Shown here one piece after another: positions 10,395-19,296 of a stretch of DNA of 64,000 bases. The translations under genes were made by a program, and so were the position numbers. The DNA comes from Pontibacter fetidus (GTDB lineage: Bacteria > Bacteroidota > Bacteroidia > Cytophagales > Hymenobacteraceae): the NCBI RefSeq assembly GCF_010119545.1, contig NZ_JAAEAA010000001.1:186001-250000 (forward strand), read 5' to 3'. The notes under the pieces were generated by a model. It was not told the origin of the DNA. It made no database searches and saw only the letters and a list, made by a program, of their open reading frames with translations. Every line of letters starts with the position of its first letter. The stretch's first letter is position 1.

Positions 10395-10478
10395 GACCTC
10401 GCCGTGTTTCTAAAACCTGTGAGCGTTTTAGGTGCTTCGTAGGCAGACGCTCGTAGGAGCTGCGCACGCTACGAGGTC
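10395..10478. repeat. Intergenic inverted repeat GACCTCG...CGAGGTC, possible bidirectional terminator
   Basis: Lies between convergent genes. GACCTCG (10395-10401) and CGAGGTC (10472-10478) bracket a partly self-complementary GC-rich segment, followed by TTTTAATA. The inner words AAAACCTGTGAGCG recur in reverse complement at 13264-13297, so this is a member of a dispersed family. Confidence 0.6.
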
Positions 10479-10488
10479 TTTTAATAAA

Positions 10489-11073
10489 TTACCGGTTTAG
10501 CAGCCTGGCTACATATTTCCCGATAATATCAAACTCAAGGTTTACCGAGTCGCCGGGCTTTACACTATGTAAGTTGGTGTGCTCGTAAGTATACGGTATA
10601 ATAGCTACGGAAAAACGATCTTCCTGAGAATCAACTACAGTTAAGCTAATGCCATTTACACAGATTGAGCCTTTTTCTACGGTTACATTTCCGGTGCTGG
10701 TATCATAAGAGAAGGTAAATTTCCAGCTGCCGTTTTCGTCTGTAACGCTTTCGCAGATGCCGGTCTGGTCTACGTGGCCTTGCACTACGTGCCCATCAAA
10801 ACGACCATTTGCCTGCATGCAACGCTCCAGGTTAACCACATCGCCTTGCTTTAAAGCATGCAGATTAGTTTTCTTTAATGTCTCGTCAATAGCAGTTACA
10901 GTATAGCTGTTCCCTTCAATGGCTACTACCGTAAGGCACACACCGTTATGGGCAACACTCTGGTCTATTTGCAGCTCATGGGTAAACGCCGAAGAAAGTA
11001 CAAAATGCTTGTTTGTAGCTTCCTCACGGATGGCCTCTACCCTGCCTAAAGTTTCTATAATTCCGGTAAACAT
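10489..11073 (-). CDS. ribE: Riboflavin synthase, alpha chain type
   Basis: A 194-aa enzyme that dismutates two 6,7-dimethyl-8-ribityllumazines to riboflavin. It begins with the diagnostic MFTGIIE and contains two lumazine-binding barrels: the first has HNGVCLTV, the second GHVVQGHVD and VNGISLTVV. The length is normal. It is monocistronic, facing away from pcm and convergent with the hemF-PAP2 pair. A strong -7 box (TATCTTTG) ends 20 nt upstream of the ATG, giving a short leader. I see no FMN riboswitch. Confidence 0.96.
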   Translation of the reverse strand: MFTGIIETLGRVEAIREEATNKHFVLSSAFTHELQIDQSVAHNGVCLTVVAIEGNSYTVTAIDETLKKTNLHALKQGDVVNLERCMQANGRFDGHVVQGHVDQTGICESVTDENGSWKFTFSYDTSTGNVTVEKGSICVNGISLTVVDSQEDRFSVAIIPYTYEHTNLHSVKPGDSVNLEFDIIGKYVARLLNR

Positions 11074-11092
11074 AGTTCTGTTTTTTGCCCTG

Positions 11093-11100
11093 CAAAGATA
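11093..11100 (-). promoter_or_regulatory. -7 promoter element TATCTTTG for ribE
   Basis: A perfect Bacteroidota TAnnTTTG box on the minus strand, 20 nt from the ribE ATG, with a TTTC about 20 nt further upstream as a weak -33 element. Confidence 0.65.
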
Positions 11101-11164
11101 CGTGTTTACTGCAGCACCCCGAAAGTAAAGTTGATTTTATACAGTAAAATAGCCTATAGTTCGT

Positions 11165-11172
11165 TATTTTCG
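11165..11172 (+). promoter_or_regulatory. Possible -7 element TATTTTCG for pcm
   Basis: TATTTTCG is a TAnnTTCG variant about 63 nt upstream of the pcm ATG, divergent from the ribE promoter. The -33 element is not clear. Confidence 0.35.
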
Positions 11173-11235
11173 CGAACAAGAACCCCCGGCGCCTGCTGGC
11201 AGTAAGTATACGTATAGCCAACCTATAACCTTAAC

Positions 11236-11895
11236 ATGGAAACTGATCTGTATAAACACAAAGGAATGCGCCGCGGCCTGGTGCAGCATCTTCGCCAGAA
11301 AGGAATCCGCGACGAGCGCGTGCTGGCTGCCATTGAAGCGGTGCCCCGTCACTTCTTTTTCGAGAAGGCATTTGTAGAGCAGGCCTACCAGGACAAGGCT
11401 TTTCCGATCGGGGAAGGACAAACCATTTCGCAGCCATATACAGTTGCTTTCCAATCAGAACTGCTGCGTTTAAAACCAACCGACAAAGTGTTGGAAATAG
11501 GAACAGGCTCCGGTTACCAGTGTTGCGTTTTACTGCAGATTACGCCAAACGTGTATACTATAGAATACAACAAACCGCTTTACGAGAAGGCCCGTCGTTT
11601 TTTTGCCAGGTATGGATTAAAGCCACACACGTTCCATGGCGATGGTTCCGAAGGTTTACCAATGCACGCGCCTTACGACAAGATTATAGTTACTGCCGGA
11701 GCGCCAGTTGTACCCCGTAGTTTGTTAAAGCAGCTAAATGTTGGTGGCATTCTGGTAATACCGGTAGGCAATGAAAGTAGCCAGAAGATGCTACGTATAA
11801 CCAGAACTACCGAAACAGAGTTTGAACAGGAAGAATTCGACGATTTTAAATTTGTGCCATTGCTAGGCCGCGAAGGCTGGGATGCTGGCAACTAA
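11236..11895 (+). CDS. pcm: Protein-L-isoaspartate O-methyltransferase
   Basis: A 219-aa SAM-dependent methyltransferase that repairs isoaspartyl residues in aged proteins. Visible features are an N-terminal helical region with VPRHFF, the SQPYTVA substrate loop, SAM motif I VLEIGTGSGYQ (about residue 83), and DKIIVTAGAP in the motif II/III region. The length is typical for Pcm. Single-gene unit, divergent from ribE. Confidence 0.94.
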   Translation: METDLYKHKGMRRGLVQHLRQKGIRDERVLAAIEAVPRHFFFEKAFVEQAYQDKAFPIGEGQTISQPYTVAFQSELLRLKPTDKVLEIGTGSGYQCCVLLQITPNVYTIEYNKPLYEKARRFFARYGLKPHTFHGDGSEGLPMHAPYDKIIVTAGAPVVPRSLLKQLNVGGILVIPVGNESSQKMLRITRTTETEFEQEEFDDFKFVPLLGREGWDAGN

Positions 11896-11962
11896 GCTAC
11901 AAACTATAGTTTATCTTTTAGTCAAATTGTGGTGTGCGTTTTTAGTTTGGACGCGCTTGCCC

Positions 11963-11970
11963 TATCTTTG
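11963..11970 (+). promoter_or_regulatory. -7 promoter element TATCTTTG for the thioesterase operon
   Basis: A perfect TAnnTTTG box with TTTT 19 nt upstream as -33. Predicted transcription start near 11975, leaving a leader of about 17 nt before the ATG at 11992. Confidence 0.65.
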
Positions 11971-11991
11971 CAGCATAAACTATGAACCACT

Positions 11992-12528
11992 ATGCGTAAA
12001 CAAAAGAAAGTAAGCGAATCCTATGTGATCATGACGGAACTGGTATTGCCTAACGATACCAACACCCTGCACAACCTGATGGGTGGTAAAATGATGCACT
12101 GGATGGATATTGTTTCAGCCATCGCCGCGCAAAAGCATTCTAACCGCATTGTAGTAACGGCTTCCGTAGATAACGTATCGTTCAAGGAAAGTATAAAACT
12201 AGGCAATGTTGTTACCCTGGAGGCAAAAGTAACGCGTGCTTTCGCTTCATCTATGGAAGTGCATATTGTGGTTTATGCCGAAGATATCCCAAGCGGAAAA
12301 AAAGTGCTTTCAAACCAGGCATTTTTCACGTTTGTAGCTGTAGACCAGTCGGGCAAAGCAATTGATGTGCCTGAAGCAATACCTGAAACCGAAGAAGAAG
12401 TTAAACTATACGATGGTGCATTACGCCGCCGACAGTTACGTTTAGTGTTAGCAGGCCGCATGAAGCCAAGTGAAGCCAACGAGCTTAAATCTATTTTCGA
12501 TATTAAAGAAAGCGGCGCAGAAGTATAA
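11992..12528 (+). CDS. Hotdog-fold acyl-CoA thioesterase
   Basis: A 178-aa single hotdog domain of the ACOT/YciA type, hydrolysing acyl-CoA to free acid and CoA in the cytosol. The catalytic helix reads NLMGGKMMHWMDIVSAIAA with the expected Asp, followed by the VSFKESIKLGNVV strand. The C-terminal 50 residues are charged and lack a second hotdog. The chain-length preference cannot be read from sequence. It is followed after 4 nt by a gene of unknown function in the same operon. Confidence 0.88.
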   Translation: MRKQKKVSESYVIMTELVLPNDTNTLHNLMGGKMMHWMDIVSAIAAQKHSNRIVVTASVDNVSFKESIKLGNVVTLEAKVTRAFASSMEVHIVVYAEDIPSGKKVLSNQAFFTFVAVDQSGKAIDVPEAIPETEEEVKLYDGALRRRQLRLVLAGRMKPSEANELKSIFDIKESGAEV

Positions 12529-12532
12529 AACA

Positions 12533-13150
12533 ATGGCAGGTTTACAGGCAGAAGATCTTAACAATGAGTTTTTTAAAAACTTTATACCGGAGACTATTTT
12601 TCTGGTAGAAGGTGACGTGCCGGCGCCTATAGTTCCGGAAGTAGAAACTGCTGCCCCAGTAACTGTAACTAAATCTGAAACCATAGTTGCCCCTGCCCCG
12701 CAACCTAAAGCTACGCTTGCAATTCCAAAGCTGCCTAAAACCGATGCACCTGCACAACCTGCAAAGTATAACGTGATTGGCGAGAACAGTAAGGGCGTGG
12801 CAGTACTGGTGACTATAGCCGATGAAGAATTCAGGAAGCTGCCGCAACTGGAGTTCCTGAACAAAATACTCGCCGCTATTGGTTTACAGCCAACGGATGT
12901 GGCTTATGTAAATAACGTGTCAGGTAAAATTGCTGTGTTTGAAGAGTTGCAGCAGACACTTCAGGTAAACTATATCCTGAGTTTTGCAAGCCGCGTAGAC
13001 TCCAACCTGCCACATGAGAAATTCACGTTATATAATCCGGTAAAGCTGGGCAACGTCCCGATCGTTTTCTCACATGCACTGGCAGACCTGGAACATGATC
13101 AGGAAAAGAAAAAATTACTTTGGGGAGCACTACAGAAAGTATTTAAGTAA
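12533..13150 (+). CDS. Conserved hypothetical protein with Pro/Ala/Val-rich linker
   Basis: A 205-aa protein I cannot assign to a named family with confidence. After a short N-terminal segment (NEFFKNFIPETIFLV), residues about 28-75 form a low-complexity Pro/Ala/Thr/Val linker. A folded C-terminal half follows (ENSKGVAVLVTIADEE, FLNKILAAIGL, ending LLWGALQKVFK). There is no signal peptide or membrane segment. The frame is open upstream to 12470, inside the thioesterase gene, but the ATG 4 nt after the thioesterase stop is the better start. Two CTATAG sites lie in the gene. A terminator follows. Confidence 0.75.
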   Translation: MAGLQAEDLNNEFFKNFIPETIFLVEGDVPAPIVPEVETAAPVTVTKSETIVAPAPQPKATLAIPKLPKTDAPAQPAKYNVIGENSKGVAVLVTIADEEFRKLPQLEFLNKILAAIGLQPTDVAYVNNVSGKIAVFEELQQTLQVNYILSFASRVDSNLPHEKFTLYNPVKLGNVPIVFSHALADLEHDQEKKKLLWGALQKVFK

Positions 13151-13178
13151 TCTGAACCACAGATTAAAAGAGAACTAT

Positions 13179-13208
13179 AGAGACGTAACATTTTGCGTCT
13201 CTTTTTTT
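13179..13208 (+). terminator. Rho-independent terminator
   Basis: Stem AGAGACG / CGTCTCT with a 10-nt loop and a T-run, 28 nt after the stop of the preceding hypothetical gene. Confidence 0.8.
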
Positions 13209-13213
13209 ATGAA

Positions 13214-13297
13214 GACCTCACAGCGTCTTGAAGACCTGTGAGTGTCTGGCTACGAATCATCAAAGACGCTCACAGGTTTTAAAAACGCTGTGAGGAC
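13214..13297. repeat. Intergenic inverted repeat of CCTCACAGCG / CCTGTGAG words
   Basis: Arms at about 13214-13247 and 13264-13297 are imperfect reverse complements built from GACCTCACAGCG and ACCTGTGAG words. The same words, diverged, occur at 10395-10435. The 13151-13410 interval holds no credible gene besides this repeat and the terminator. Confidence 0.7.
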
Positions 13298-13410
13298 AGA
13301 AATCCTAAAAATCAGAGAAATCAGTTTAATCACTGGTCAAAAAATAGAGACACAGCTTTTGCCATGTCTCTACCTAATCCTGAAATCTTTGAATCCAGAA
13401 AATCTTAGTC

Positions 13411-14532
13411 TTACTTCAGCACCTCAGCAAGTTTATCTTCCAGGTCTTTACCACGAAGATTTTTAGCGATTATGCGACCTTCCTTATCTAATAACAACGT
13501 CTGAGGGATAGCGGTGATGTTATAAAGTCCGGCGGCTGCACTTTCCCATCCTTTCAGGTCTGATACATGTGGCCAGGTCAATTTATCATCGGCAATTGCT
13601 TTCAACCATTTCTCGCGATTCTGGTCCAATGAAACGCCAAATATCTCGAAGCCTTTGTCTTTATACTCGTTATACATGCGCACCACATTCGGGTTCTCTT
13701 TACGGCACGGTCCACACCAGCTAGCCCAGAAATCAATCAGGACATACTTACCACGTAGCGAAGACAAAGATGCAGAACCACCTTCCGGAGTTGGCAACGT
13801 AATATCCGGAGCCAGCTGCCCTACCGCCGTGCTGCGCATTCCTTTCAGTTTCTCGTCCAGTTCTTTGGTATACTTTGAGTTAGGCAGGTTTTTGCTGTAA
13901 AGCGTTGACATGCTATCAGCAAAAGCAAAATCGTTCATCGGGTCAATTAAAGTAAGTGTACCAAAGGTTGATACAACAGATGCCGGATGCTTTGCCAGGA
14001 AGCTTTTCAGGTTATCCTGCATCGCTTTAAATTCAGCTCTGATCTTCTCCACTTCAGCTGTATTACCTTCAGAATTGGCCTGCATAAAACGCTGCTGCAA
14101 TTCCATTTCTTTAGCCTGCTTTTCGTTCACCATTTTATTCAGCTCCTGGAAAAGCTTAGAATCCTCGGAGCCTTCAATTTTAGATGAAAGATTAAAGTTC
14201 TTGGCATCCGCCTCAAGTACAACATTAGTACCTTTATCCAGAACCAGTATCACGCCGTCGCGCTGATCTATAGTTACACGGTAAAAAGATGGTTCTGTAG
14301 TTTCACCATCAAAATTGAAAGAACCGTTCTCCTCAATTTTAGCTGTATCCCGAGGTACAAATTGCTGCTTATCCAGCTCAAACAGGTAAATGTCACTTCC
14401 TGCAGTAGCATTAGTAAGCTTACCCTGAATGCTATATCCATTGTCGCCGTTAGTAGCTGACTTATTTCCCTGGCAACTTGCCAGCAAAGCAACCAAGGAG
14501 GCAAATGCAAGGTACTTTTTATAATTCTTCAT
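13411..14532 (-). CDS. TlpA-like thioredoxin lipoprotein with DUF4369 domain
   Basis: A 373-aa lipoprotein with the acylated Cys at residue 20 (VALLASC). Residues about 32-130 form a DUF4369 beta domain (QGKLTNATAGSDIYLFEL, ENGSFNFDG). A charged helical middle follows (about 135-190). A TlpA/AhpC-type thioredoxin fold occupies about 235-373, with FWASWCGPCRKE (redox CxxC near 272-275) and the cis-Pro segment AIPQTLL. It is expected to act as a periplasmic thiol-disulfide oxidoreductase; Bacteroidota carry many paralogues with unknown partners. It begins 11 nt after gatB on the same strand, so the two are likely co-transcribed. Confidence 0.9.
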   Translation of the reverse strand: MKNYKKYLAFASLVALLASCQGNKSATNGDNGYSIQGKLTNATAGSDIYLFELDKQQFVPRDTAKIEENGSFNFDGETTEPSFYRVTIDQRDGVILVLDKGTNVVLEADAKNFNLSSKIEGSEDSKLFQELNKMVNEKQAKEMELQQRFMQANSEGNTAEVEKIRAEFKAMQDNLKSFLAKHPASVVSTFGTLTLIDPMNDFAFADSMSTLYSKNLPNSKYTKELDEKLKGMRSTAVGQLAPDITLPTPEGGSASLSSLRGKYVLIDFWASWCGPCRKENPNVVRMYNEYKDKGFEIFGVSLDQNREKWLKAIADDKLTWPHVSDLKGWESAAAGLYNITAIPQTLLLDKEGRIIAKNLRGKDLEDKLAEVLK

Positions 14533-14543
14533 ATCCAGAATGA

Positions 14544-16001
14544 TTATGCGTTCAGGCGTTCAATTAATAGTTTATTAGCAACTTTCGGATCAGCTTTGCC
14601 TTTGGTCTTTTTCATTACATCGCCCATAAACATACCTACCAGGCTTTGCTTGCCGGCTTTGTACTCAGCAACTTTAGCCGGGTTAGCTGCCAGTACCTCT
14701 GCAATTATAGTTTCCAGTGCTCCGGCATCAGAATCCTGTAACAGGTTCTGCTCTTCGGCTACCTGATGCGCCGGTGTGCCCGGGTTTTCCAGCATGTAAG
14801 GAAAAATCTTTTTGGAAGCTACGGAGTGGCTTACCTTATTCTTATCCACAAGCGCAATGATCTCGGCAATGCTGTGCGGCTGCAGCGGGAAATCCTTCAT
14901 GTGCAGCTGCAACTCGTTCAGGTACGATTTAACAGGACCCATTACCCAGTTAGATGCCGCTTTATAGTTGGTGGTATACTTGCAAAGCTCGGCAAAGTAT
15001 AACGCTACTTCCTTGGCATCAGTCAGTACATTGGCATCATATTCCGGAAGGCCATACTCTTCGGTAAAGCGCTTGTATAGTTCCTGTGGCAGACTTGGCA
15101 TCGTTTCTTTAATGCGCTCCAGCCATTCCTGCTCAATAACTAATGGCGGAAGGTCCGGCTCCGGGAAGTAACGGTAATCGTTCAGTGTTTCTTTAGAGCG
15201 CATGGCTGTAGTTGTACCGGTGTTGGCATCGAAGTTACGCGTCTCGCCATCTACCGTGCCGCCATTCTCCAGTACAATGATCTGACGCTCGATCTCGTGC
15301 TCGATGGCGCGCTGCACGTTACGGAAGGAGTTCATGTTCTTCACTTCCACCTTCGTACCCCACAGCGGCGAATCTTTCAGCATCACCGAAATGTTGGCAT
15401 CGCAACGCAGCGAGCCTTCTTCCATGTTACCGTCGCAAATGTCCAGGTACTTTACCAAACGCTTTATCTCAGTCAGGTAGTTATAAGCTTCTATAGAGTC
15501 ACGGATATCCGGCTCCGATACAATCTCGATAAGTGGTACACCGGCACGGTTAAAGTCAACCAATGTCTCGGTCTCACCAGCCAGGTGCATCGACTTACCA
15601 GCATCTTCTTCCATGTGGATGCGCGTGATACCGATCTTTTTGTCGTTACCATCAGCATCTTTCACCACTACATTTCCAGCCGTACAAACAGGCGTTTTAT
15701 CCTGTGTGATCTGGTATCCTTTCGGAAGGTCAGGATAGAAGTAGTTCTTACGGGCGTAAATGTTGTAGCGCGTAATGTTACAGTTGGTAGCCAAACCCAT
15801 CTTTACGGCCATCTCAACAACCGTTTTGTTGATGCGCGGTAACGTGCCCGGGTGACCAAGTGTGATAGCGCTCAGGTTGGTATTTGGCAGCATACCGTAT
15901 TCTGTAGAGTCAGAACTATAAGCCTTGCTCTCCGTCAGCAACTGCGCGTGTACTTCCAGGCCAATAATCGCCTGGTATTTATTTCTGATTGATTGTTCCA
16001 T
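14544..16001 (-). CDS. gatB: Aspartyl/glutamyl-tRNA amidotransferase subunit B
   Basis: A 485-aa tRNA-binding and kinase subunit of GatCAB, which converts Glu-tRNA(Gln) or Asp-tRNA(Asn) to the correct aminoacyl-tRNA. It starts with YQAIIGLEVHAQL and shows HPGTLPRIN, YFYPDLPKGYQITQ, HMEEDAGKS and SLRCDANIS. The C-terminal GatB/Yqey domain ends VGMFMGDVMKKTKGKADP. gatA and gatC are not in the window. It is separated from upstream alaS by 86 bp containing an inverted repeat, and followed 11 nt later by the TlpA-like gene. Confidence 0.97.
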   Translation of the reverse strand: MEQSIRNKYQAIIGLEVHAQLLTESKAYSSDSTEYGMLPNTNLSAITLGHPGTLPRINKTVVEMAVKMGLATNCNITRYNIYARKNYFYPDLPKGYQITQDKTPVCTAGNVVVKDADGNDKKIGITRIHMEEDAGKSMHLAGETETLVDFNRAGVPLIEIVSEPDIRDSIEAYNYLTEIKRLVKYLDICDGNMEEGSLRCDANISVMLKDSPLWGTKVEVKNMNSFRNVQRAIEHEIERQIIVLENGGTVDGETRNFDANTGTTTAMRSKETLNDYRYFPEPDLPPLVIEQEWLERIKETMPSLPQELYKRFTEEYGLPEYDANVLTDAKEVALYFAELCKYTTNYKAASNWVMGPVKSYLNELQLHMKDFPLQPHSIAEIIALVDKNKVSHSVASKKIFPYMLENPGTPAHQVAEEQNLLQDSDAGALETIIAEVLAANPAKVAEYKAGKQSLVGMFMGDVMKKTKGKADPKVANKLLIERLNA

Positions 16002-16008
16002 TGATTTT

Positions 16009-16101
16009 TAATGATTAATGACGAATGAATAATGAGTAATAACTATAGTTTCCCCATCATCAACTGGTCATTATTAATTAATCATTATTAACTATTCATT
16101 A
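16009..16101. repeat. Low-complexity intergenic inverted repeat of TTAATGA words
   Basis: Left arm (16009-16040) is built from TAATGA/GAATGA words. Right arm (16068-16101) is their imperfect reverse complement (TCATTATTAATTAATC words). The loop holds an AACTATAGTT site. The right arm reaches into the last codons of alaS. The same words recur at 59889-60011. Confidence 0.7.
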
Positions 16102-18724
16102 AGTTCTTTACAAGTTCTACTGCTTTGCCTGGCACTGCCTGTAAGCCTGCAGTATCTTTACCGCCGGCAGTTGCATAGAATGGCTGGCCACCGCCACCGC
16201 CTTTGATTTCTTTGGCAAGTTCGCGTACCATCTGGCTGGCATTCAGGTTTTTCTCAGCAACCAGGTTATCCGAAAGCATTACCGCGATCTGTGGTTTACC
16301 GTCGATTTCAGCTGCCAGTACAAGTATAAGGTTATCAACTACCTGGCGCATATCAAAGGCAAGCTTCTTCAAGTGGTCGGCGTTGCTTACTTCTATCTGT
16401 TCGGCTACAAGGCTTACACCATTCAGTTGTTGTGCTTTTTGTGCCAGCGTATCTTTCAAGCCGCTTAGTTGCTTCAACTCAAACTGCTCGAGTTGCTTCT
16501 GCAGCGCTTTATTTTCATCCTGTAGTTTCTGCACCGCACCTGATACATTGCTTTGGGTATTTAGTACTTCACGTACGGCGTGTAGTTCATCTAACTGCGC
16601 ATGAACAAAGTCTTCTGCAATTTTAGCAGTAACGGCTTCAATACGACGCACACCGGCAGCTACCGAGCTTTCAGATACGATCTTGAAGTAACCGATCTCG
16701 CCGGTATTATACACGTGCGTACCACCGCAAAGCTCTACCGAATGCTCACGGTCGAAAGCGATAACACGTACATATTCGCCATACTTCTCGCCGAAAAGGG
16801 CAGTTGCTCCCATCTCCTTGGCTTGGGCAATAGGCACGTTACGCTGCTCTTCTAATGGTATGCTCTGGCGCACACGCTCATTCACGATATGCTCAATCTC
16901 ACGGATCTGTGCATCTTCTACTTTAGCAAAATGCGAGAAGTCAAAACGAAGTACTTTTTCATTTACCAATGAGCCTTTCTGCTGCACGTGCTCACCTAAA
17001 ACTTTACGTAAAGCGGCATGCAGTAAGTGCGTAGCAGAGTGGTTCTTACGGATATAGTTACGGCGCTCAAAATCGATCTCACTTCTGAAAGCTGCATCTA
17101 TAGTTTGCGGTAACTTAGCTGTGATATGGAGTATAAGATCGTTCTCTTTTTTGGTGTCCAGTACTTCGATCTGCTCCGAATCAGAGATCAGATAACCGGT
17201 ATCGCCAACCTGACCACCACTCTCTGCATAGAAAGGAGTTTTGTCCAGCACGATATGATACTCGCTCTTGTTCTTCGTCTTAACCTGGCGGTAACGCACG
17301 ATGTGTGAATCCGAAACATTGCAATCGTAGCCCACAAATTCGGTAATTACATCCGGCTGAATGATAACCCAGTCGCTTTGCTCCGAAGCCGATGCGTTGC
17401 GCGAACGGTTCTTCTGCTGCTCCATCTCCACGCCAAAACCTGCTTCATCTACTGTCAGGCCTTTTTCACGGGCAATTAGGGCCGTCAGGTCCAGCGGGAA
17501 ACCGAAGGTGTCGTATAGTTCGAAAGCAGTTTTGCCATCGATGGTGTTGTTATTCTCTTTAAATTTAGCTTCCAGTGCATCCAGCCTTTTCAGACCATTC
17601 TCCAACGTACGCAGGAAAGCATTTTCTTCTTCTTCGATCACGCGCTGAACAAAGCTCAATTGCTGCTTCAACTCAGGGAATACAGTTTCCATCTGGTCGG
17701 CCAGAACGGCAGCCAGTTTGTACAGGAACGGCTTCTTGAAATCAAGGAAAGTGAAACCATAACGCACGGCACGACGCAGGATACGGCGGATAACATAACC
17801 AGCCTTATTATTAGACGGCAGCTGTCCGTCGGCAATGGTAAAGGCAATAGCGCGGATGTGGTCAGAAATTACGCGGATGGCAATATCCGTTTTCTCATCC
17901 TCGCCATAAACTAAACCAGCTTCTTTTGCTACAAACTGAATTAACGGCTGGAAAACGTCGGTATCATAGTTGGAACGCTTGCCCTGAATAGCCATGCACA
18001 AACGCTCGAAGCCCATGCCGGTATCTACGTGCTGCGCAGGCAGTTTTACCAGTGATCCATCAGCCAGGCGGTTGAACTCCATGAATACGTTGTTCCAGAT
18101 CTCGACAACCTGCGGGTGGTCGTTGTTCACCAAAGACTTACCGTCAACCTGCGCACGTTCTTCATCTGTTCTTAAGTCAACGTGAATTTCAGAGCAAGGA
18201 CCGCACGGACCGGTATCACCCATCTCCCAGAAGTTGTCCTTTTTAGAACCCATCAGGATACGGTCTTCCGCGATCATCGACTTCCAGATATTGAAAGCAT
18301 CCTGGTCCATTTGCAAGTTTTCGGAAGCATCGCCCTGGAAAACGGAAACGTACAGCCTGTCTTTTGGCAGCTTGTACACTTCGGTAAGCAGTTCCCACGA
18401 CCATTCCAGCGCTTCTTTTTTAAAGTAATCGCCAAACGACCAGTTACCCAGCATTTCGAACATGGTGTGGTGGTAGGTGTCGTAACCTACTTCTTCCAGG
18501 TCGTTGTGCTTGCCGCTTACGCGAAGGCATTTCTGGGTATCGGCGATGCGCTTGTACGGCGCTGGCTTGTTGCCCAAAAAGTAGTCTTTGAAAGGGGCCA
18601 TACCCGAGTTAATAAACATCAGGGTTGGGTCGTCTTTAACCACGATCGGGGCCGATGGCACGATCTGGTGCTGCTTGGAAGCGAAGAAATCCAGGAACTT
18701 TTGTCTTATCTCAGCTGAGTTCAT
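16088..18724 (-). CDS. alaS: Alanine--tRNA ligase
   Basis: An 878-aa class II aminoacyl-tRNA synthetase of normal length. The catalytic domain (about 1-430) shows SAPIVVKDDPTLMFINSGM, GKHNDLEEVGYDTYHHT and GDTGPCGPCSE. The editing domain has HSATHLLHAALRKVLG and the zinc motif CGGTHV. A coiled-coil linker (about 705-750) leads to the C-Ala domain with the conserved GGGGGQPFYATAGGKD. It is transcribed on the minus strand ahead of gatB, with a promoter about 120 nt upstream. Confidence 0.97.
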   Translation of the reverse strand: MNSAEIRQKFLDFFASKQHQIVPSAPIVVKDDPTLMFINSGMAPFKDYFLGNKPAPYKRIADTQKCLRVSGKHNDLEEVGYDTYHHTMFEMLGNWSFGDYFKKEALEWSWELLTEVYKLPKDRLYVSVFQGDASENLQMDQDAFNIWKSMIAEDRILMGSKKDNFWEMGDTGPCGPCSEIHVDLRTDEERAQVDGKSLVNNDHPQVVEIWNNVFMEFNRLADGSLVKLPAQHVDTGMGFERLCMAIQGKRSNYDTDVFQPLIQFVAKEAGLVYGEDEKTDIAIRVISDHIRAIAFTIADGQLPSNNKAGYVIRRILRRAVRYGFTFLDFKKPFLYKLAAVLADQMETVFPELKQQLSFVQRVIEEEENAFLRTLENGLKRLDALEAKFKENNNTIDGKTAFELYDTFGFPLDLTALIAREKGLTVDEAGFGVEMEQQKNRSRNASASEQSDWVIIQPDVITEFVGYDCNVSDSHIVRYRQVKTKNKSEYHIVLDKTPFYAESGGQVGDTGYLISDSEQIEVLDTKKENDLILHITAKLPQTIDAAFRSEIDFERRNYIRKNHSATHLLHAALRKVLGEHVQQKGSLVNEKVLRFDFSHFAKVEDAQIREIEHIVNERVRQSIPLEEQRNVPIAQAKEMGATALFGEKYGEYVRVIAFDREHSVELCGGTHVYNTGEIGYFKIVSESSVAAGVRRIEAVTAKIAEDFVHAQLDELHAVREVLNTQSNVSGAVQKLQDENKALQKQLEQFELKQLSGLKDTLAQKAQQLNGVSLVAEQIEVSNADHLKKLAFDMRQVVDNLILVLAAEIDGKPQIAVMLSDNLVAEKNLNASQMVRELAKEIKGGGGGQPFYATAGGKDTAGLQAVPGKAVELVKNLMNS

Positions 18725-18844
18725 CTATGATTATTAAGCCTTTAGATACTATCTGCTATACTTGTTGTTTAAGAACAAAAAATATAGAATTTTTGCCTTT
18801 CAGAAGCACGACTAATTTTCGCGTTCCGGTTAGCCAATTACTAG

Positions 18845-18852
18845 CAAAAGTA
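18845..18852 (-). promoter_or_regulatory. -7 promoter element TACTTTTG, probably for alaS
   Basis: A perfect TAnnTTTG box on the minus strand, about 120 nt upstream of the alaS ATG. It would give a leader of roughly 115 nt. I could not identify a T-box or other regulatory fold in it. Confidence 0.45.
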
Positions 18853-18926
18853 GCATATTTTAGCTGTAAACAGTAACATCAGGCCGAAAATTAACAGTGC
18901 TTTCACTATACTTTAGCTATAGCCAT

Positions 18927-19274
18927 ATGCCTTATAAAGAAAAAGAAATAGAGAAACAGTATTATACGATTGGTGAAGTTGCCGCCATGTTTGATGTTGC
19001 CGCGTCGCTTATACGTTTCTGGGAGACTGAATTTGAGCAGTTGCGCCCAAAGAAAAACAAGAAAGGTAACCGCCAGTACACCAAGCAGGATATTGAAACG
19101 CTTCGCACAGTGTATCACCTGGTAAAAGAGCGTGGATATACTATTCAAGGCGCTAAGGATGTGATGAAAAACAAATCGGTGCAGACCAAGGACAAGATAG
19201 ATATGATTGATTCACTGGAGAAAGTGCGGGCTTTTTTAGTTGGTATCAAAAGTCAGCTGAACACTAAAGCATAA
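18927..19274 (+). CDS. MerR-family transcriptional regulator
   Basis: A 115-aa one-domain regulator. YYTIGEVAAMFDVAASLIRFWETEF is the MerR helix-turn-helix, and RQYTKQDIETL the wing with its arginine. A C-terminal helix (IDMIDSLEKVRAFLVGI) probably forms the dimer coil. There are no Cys residues or effector domain, so no ligand can be inferred. A GTG at 18897 would add 10 residues, but the ATG at 18927 matches the family. dprA starts 22 nt downstream on the same strand. Confidence 0.88.
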   Translation: MPYKEKEIEKQYYTIGEVAAMFDVAASLIRFWETEFEQLRPKKNKKGNRQYTKQDIETLRTVYHLVKERGYTIQGAKDVMKNKSVQTKDKIDMIDSLEKVRAFLVGIKSQLNTKA

Positions 19275-19296
19275 TTGCTGCGTAATCTCTCTAACT

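Noticed and set aside
13242..13466. 74-codon frame downstream of the thioesterase operon
   Set aside because: It begins inside an inverted repeat and ends within the TlpA-like gene on the other strand; no coding character.
15297..15842. 181-codon plus-strand frame antisense to gatB
   Set aside because: A shadow of gatB; composition and lack of motifs argue against coding.
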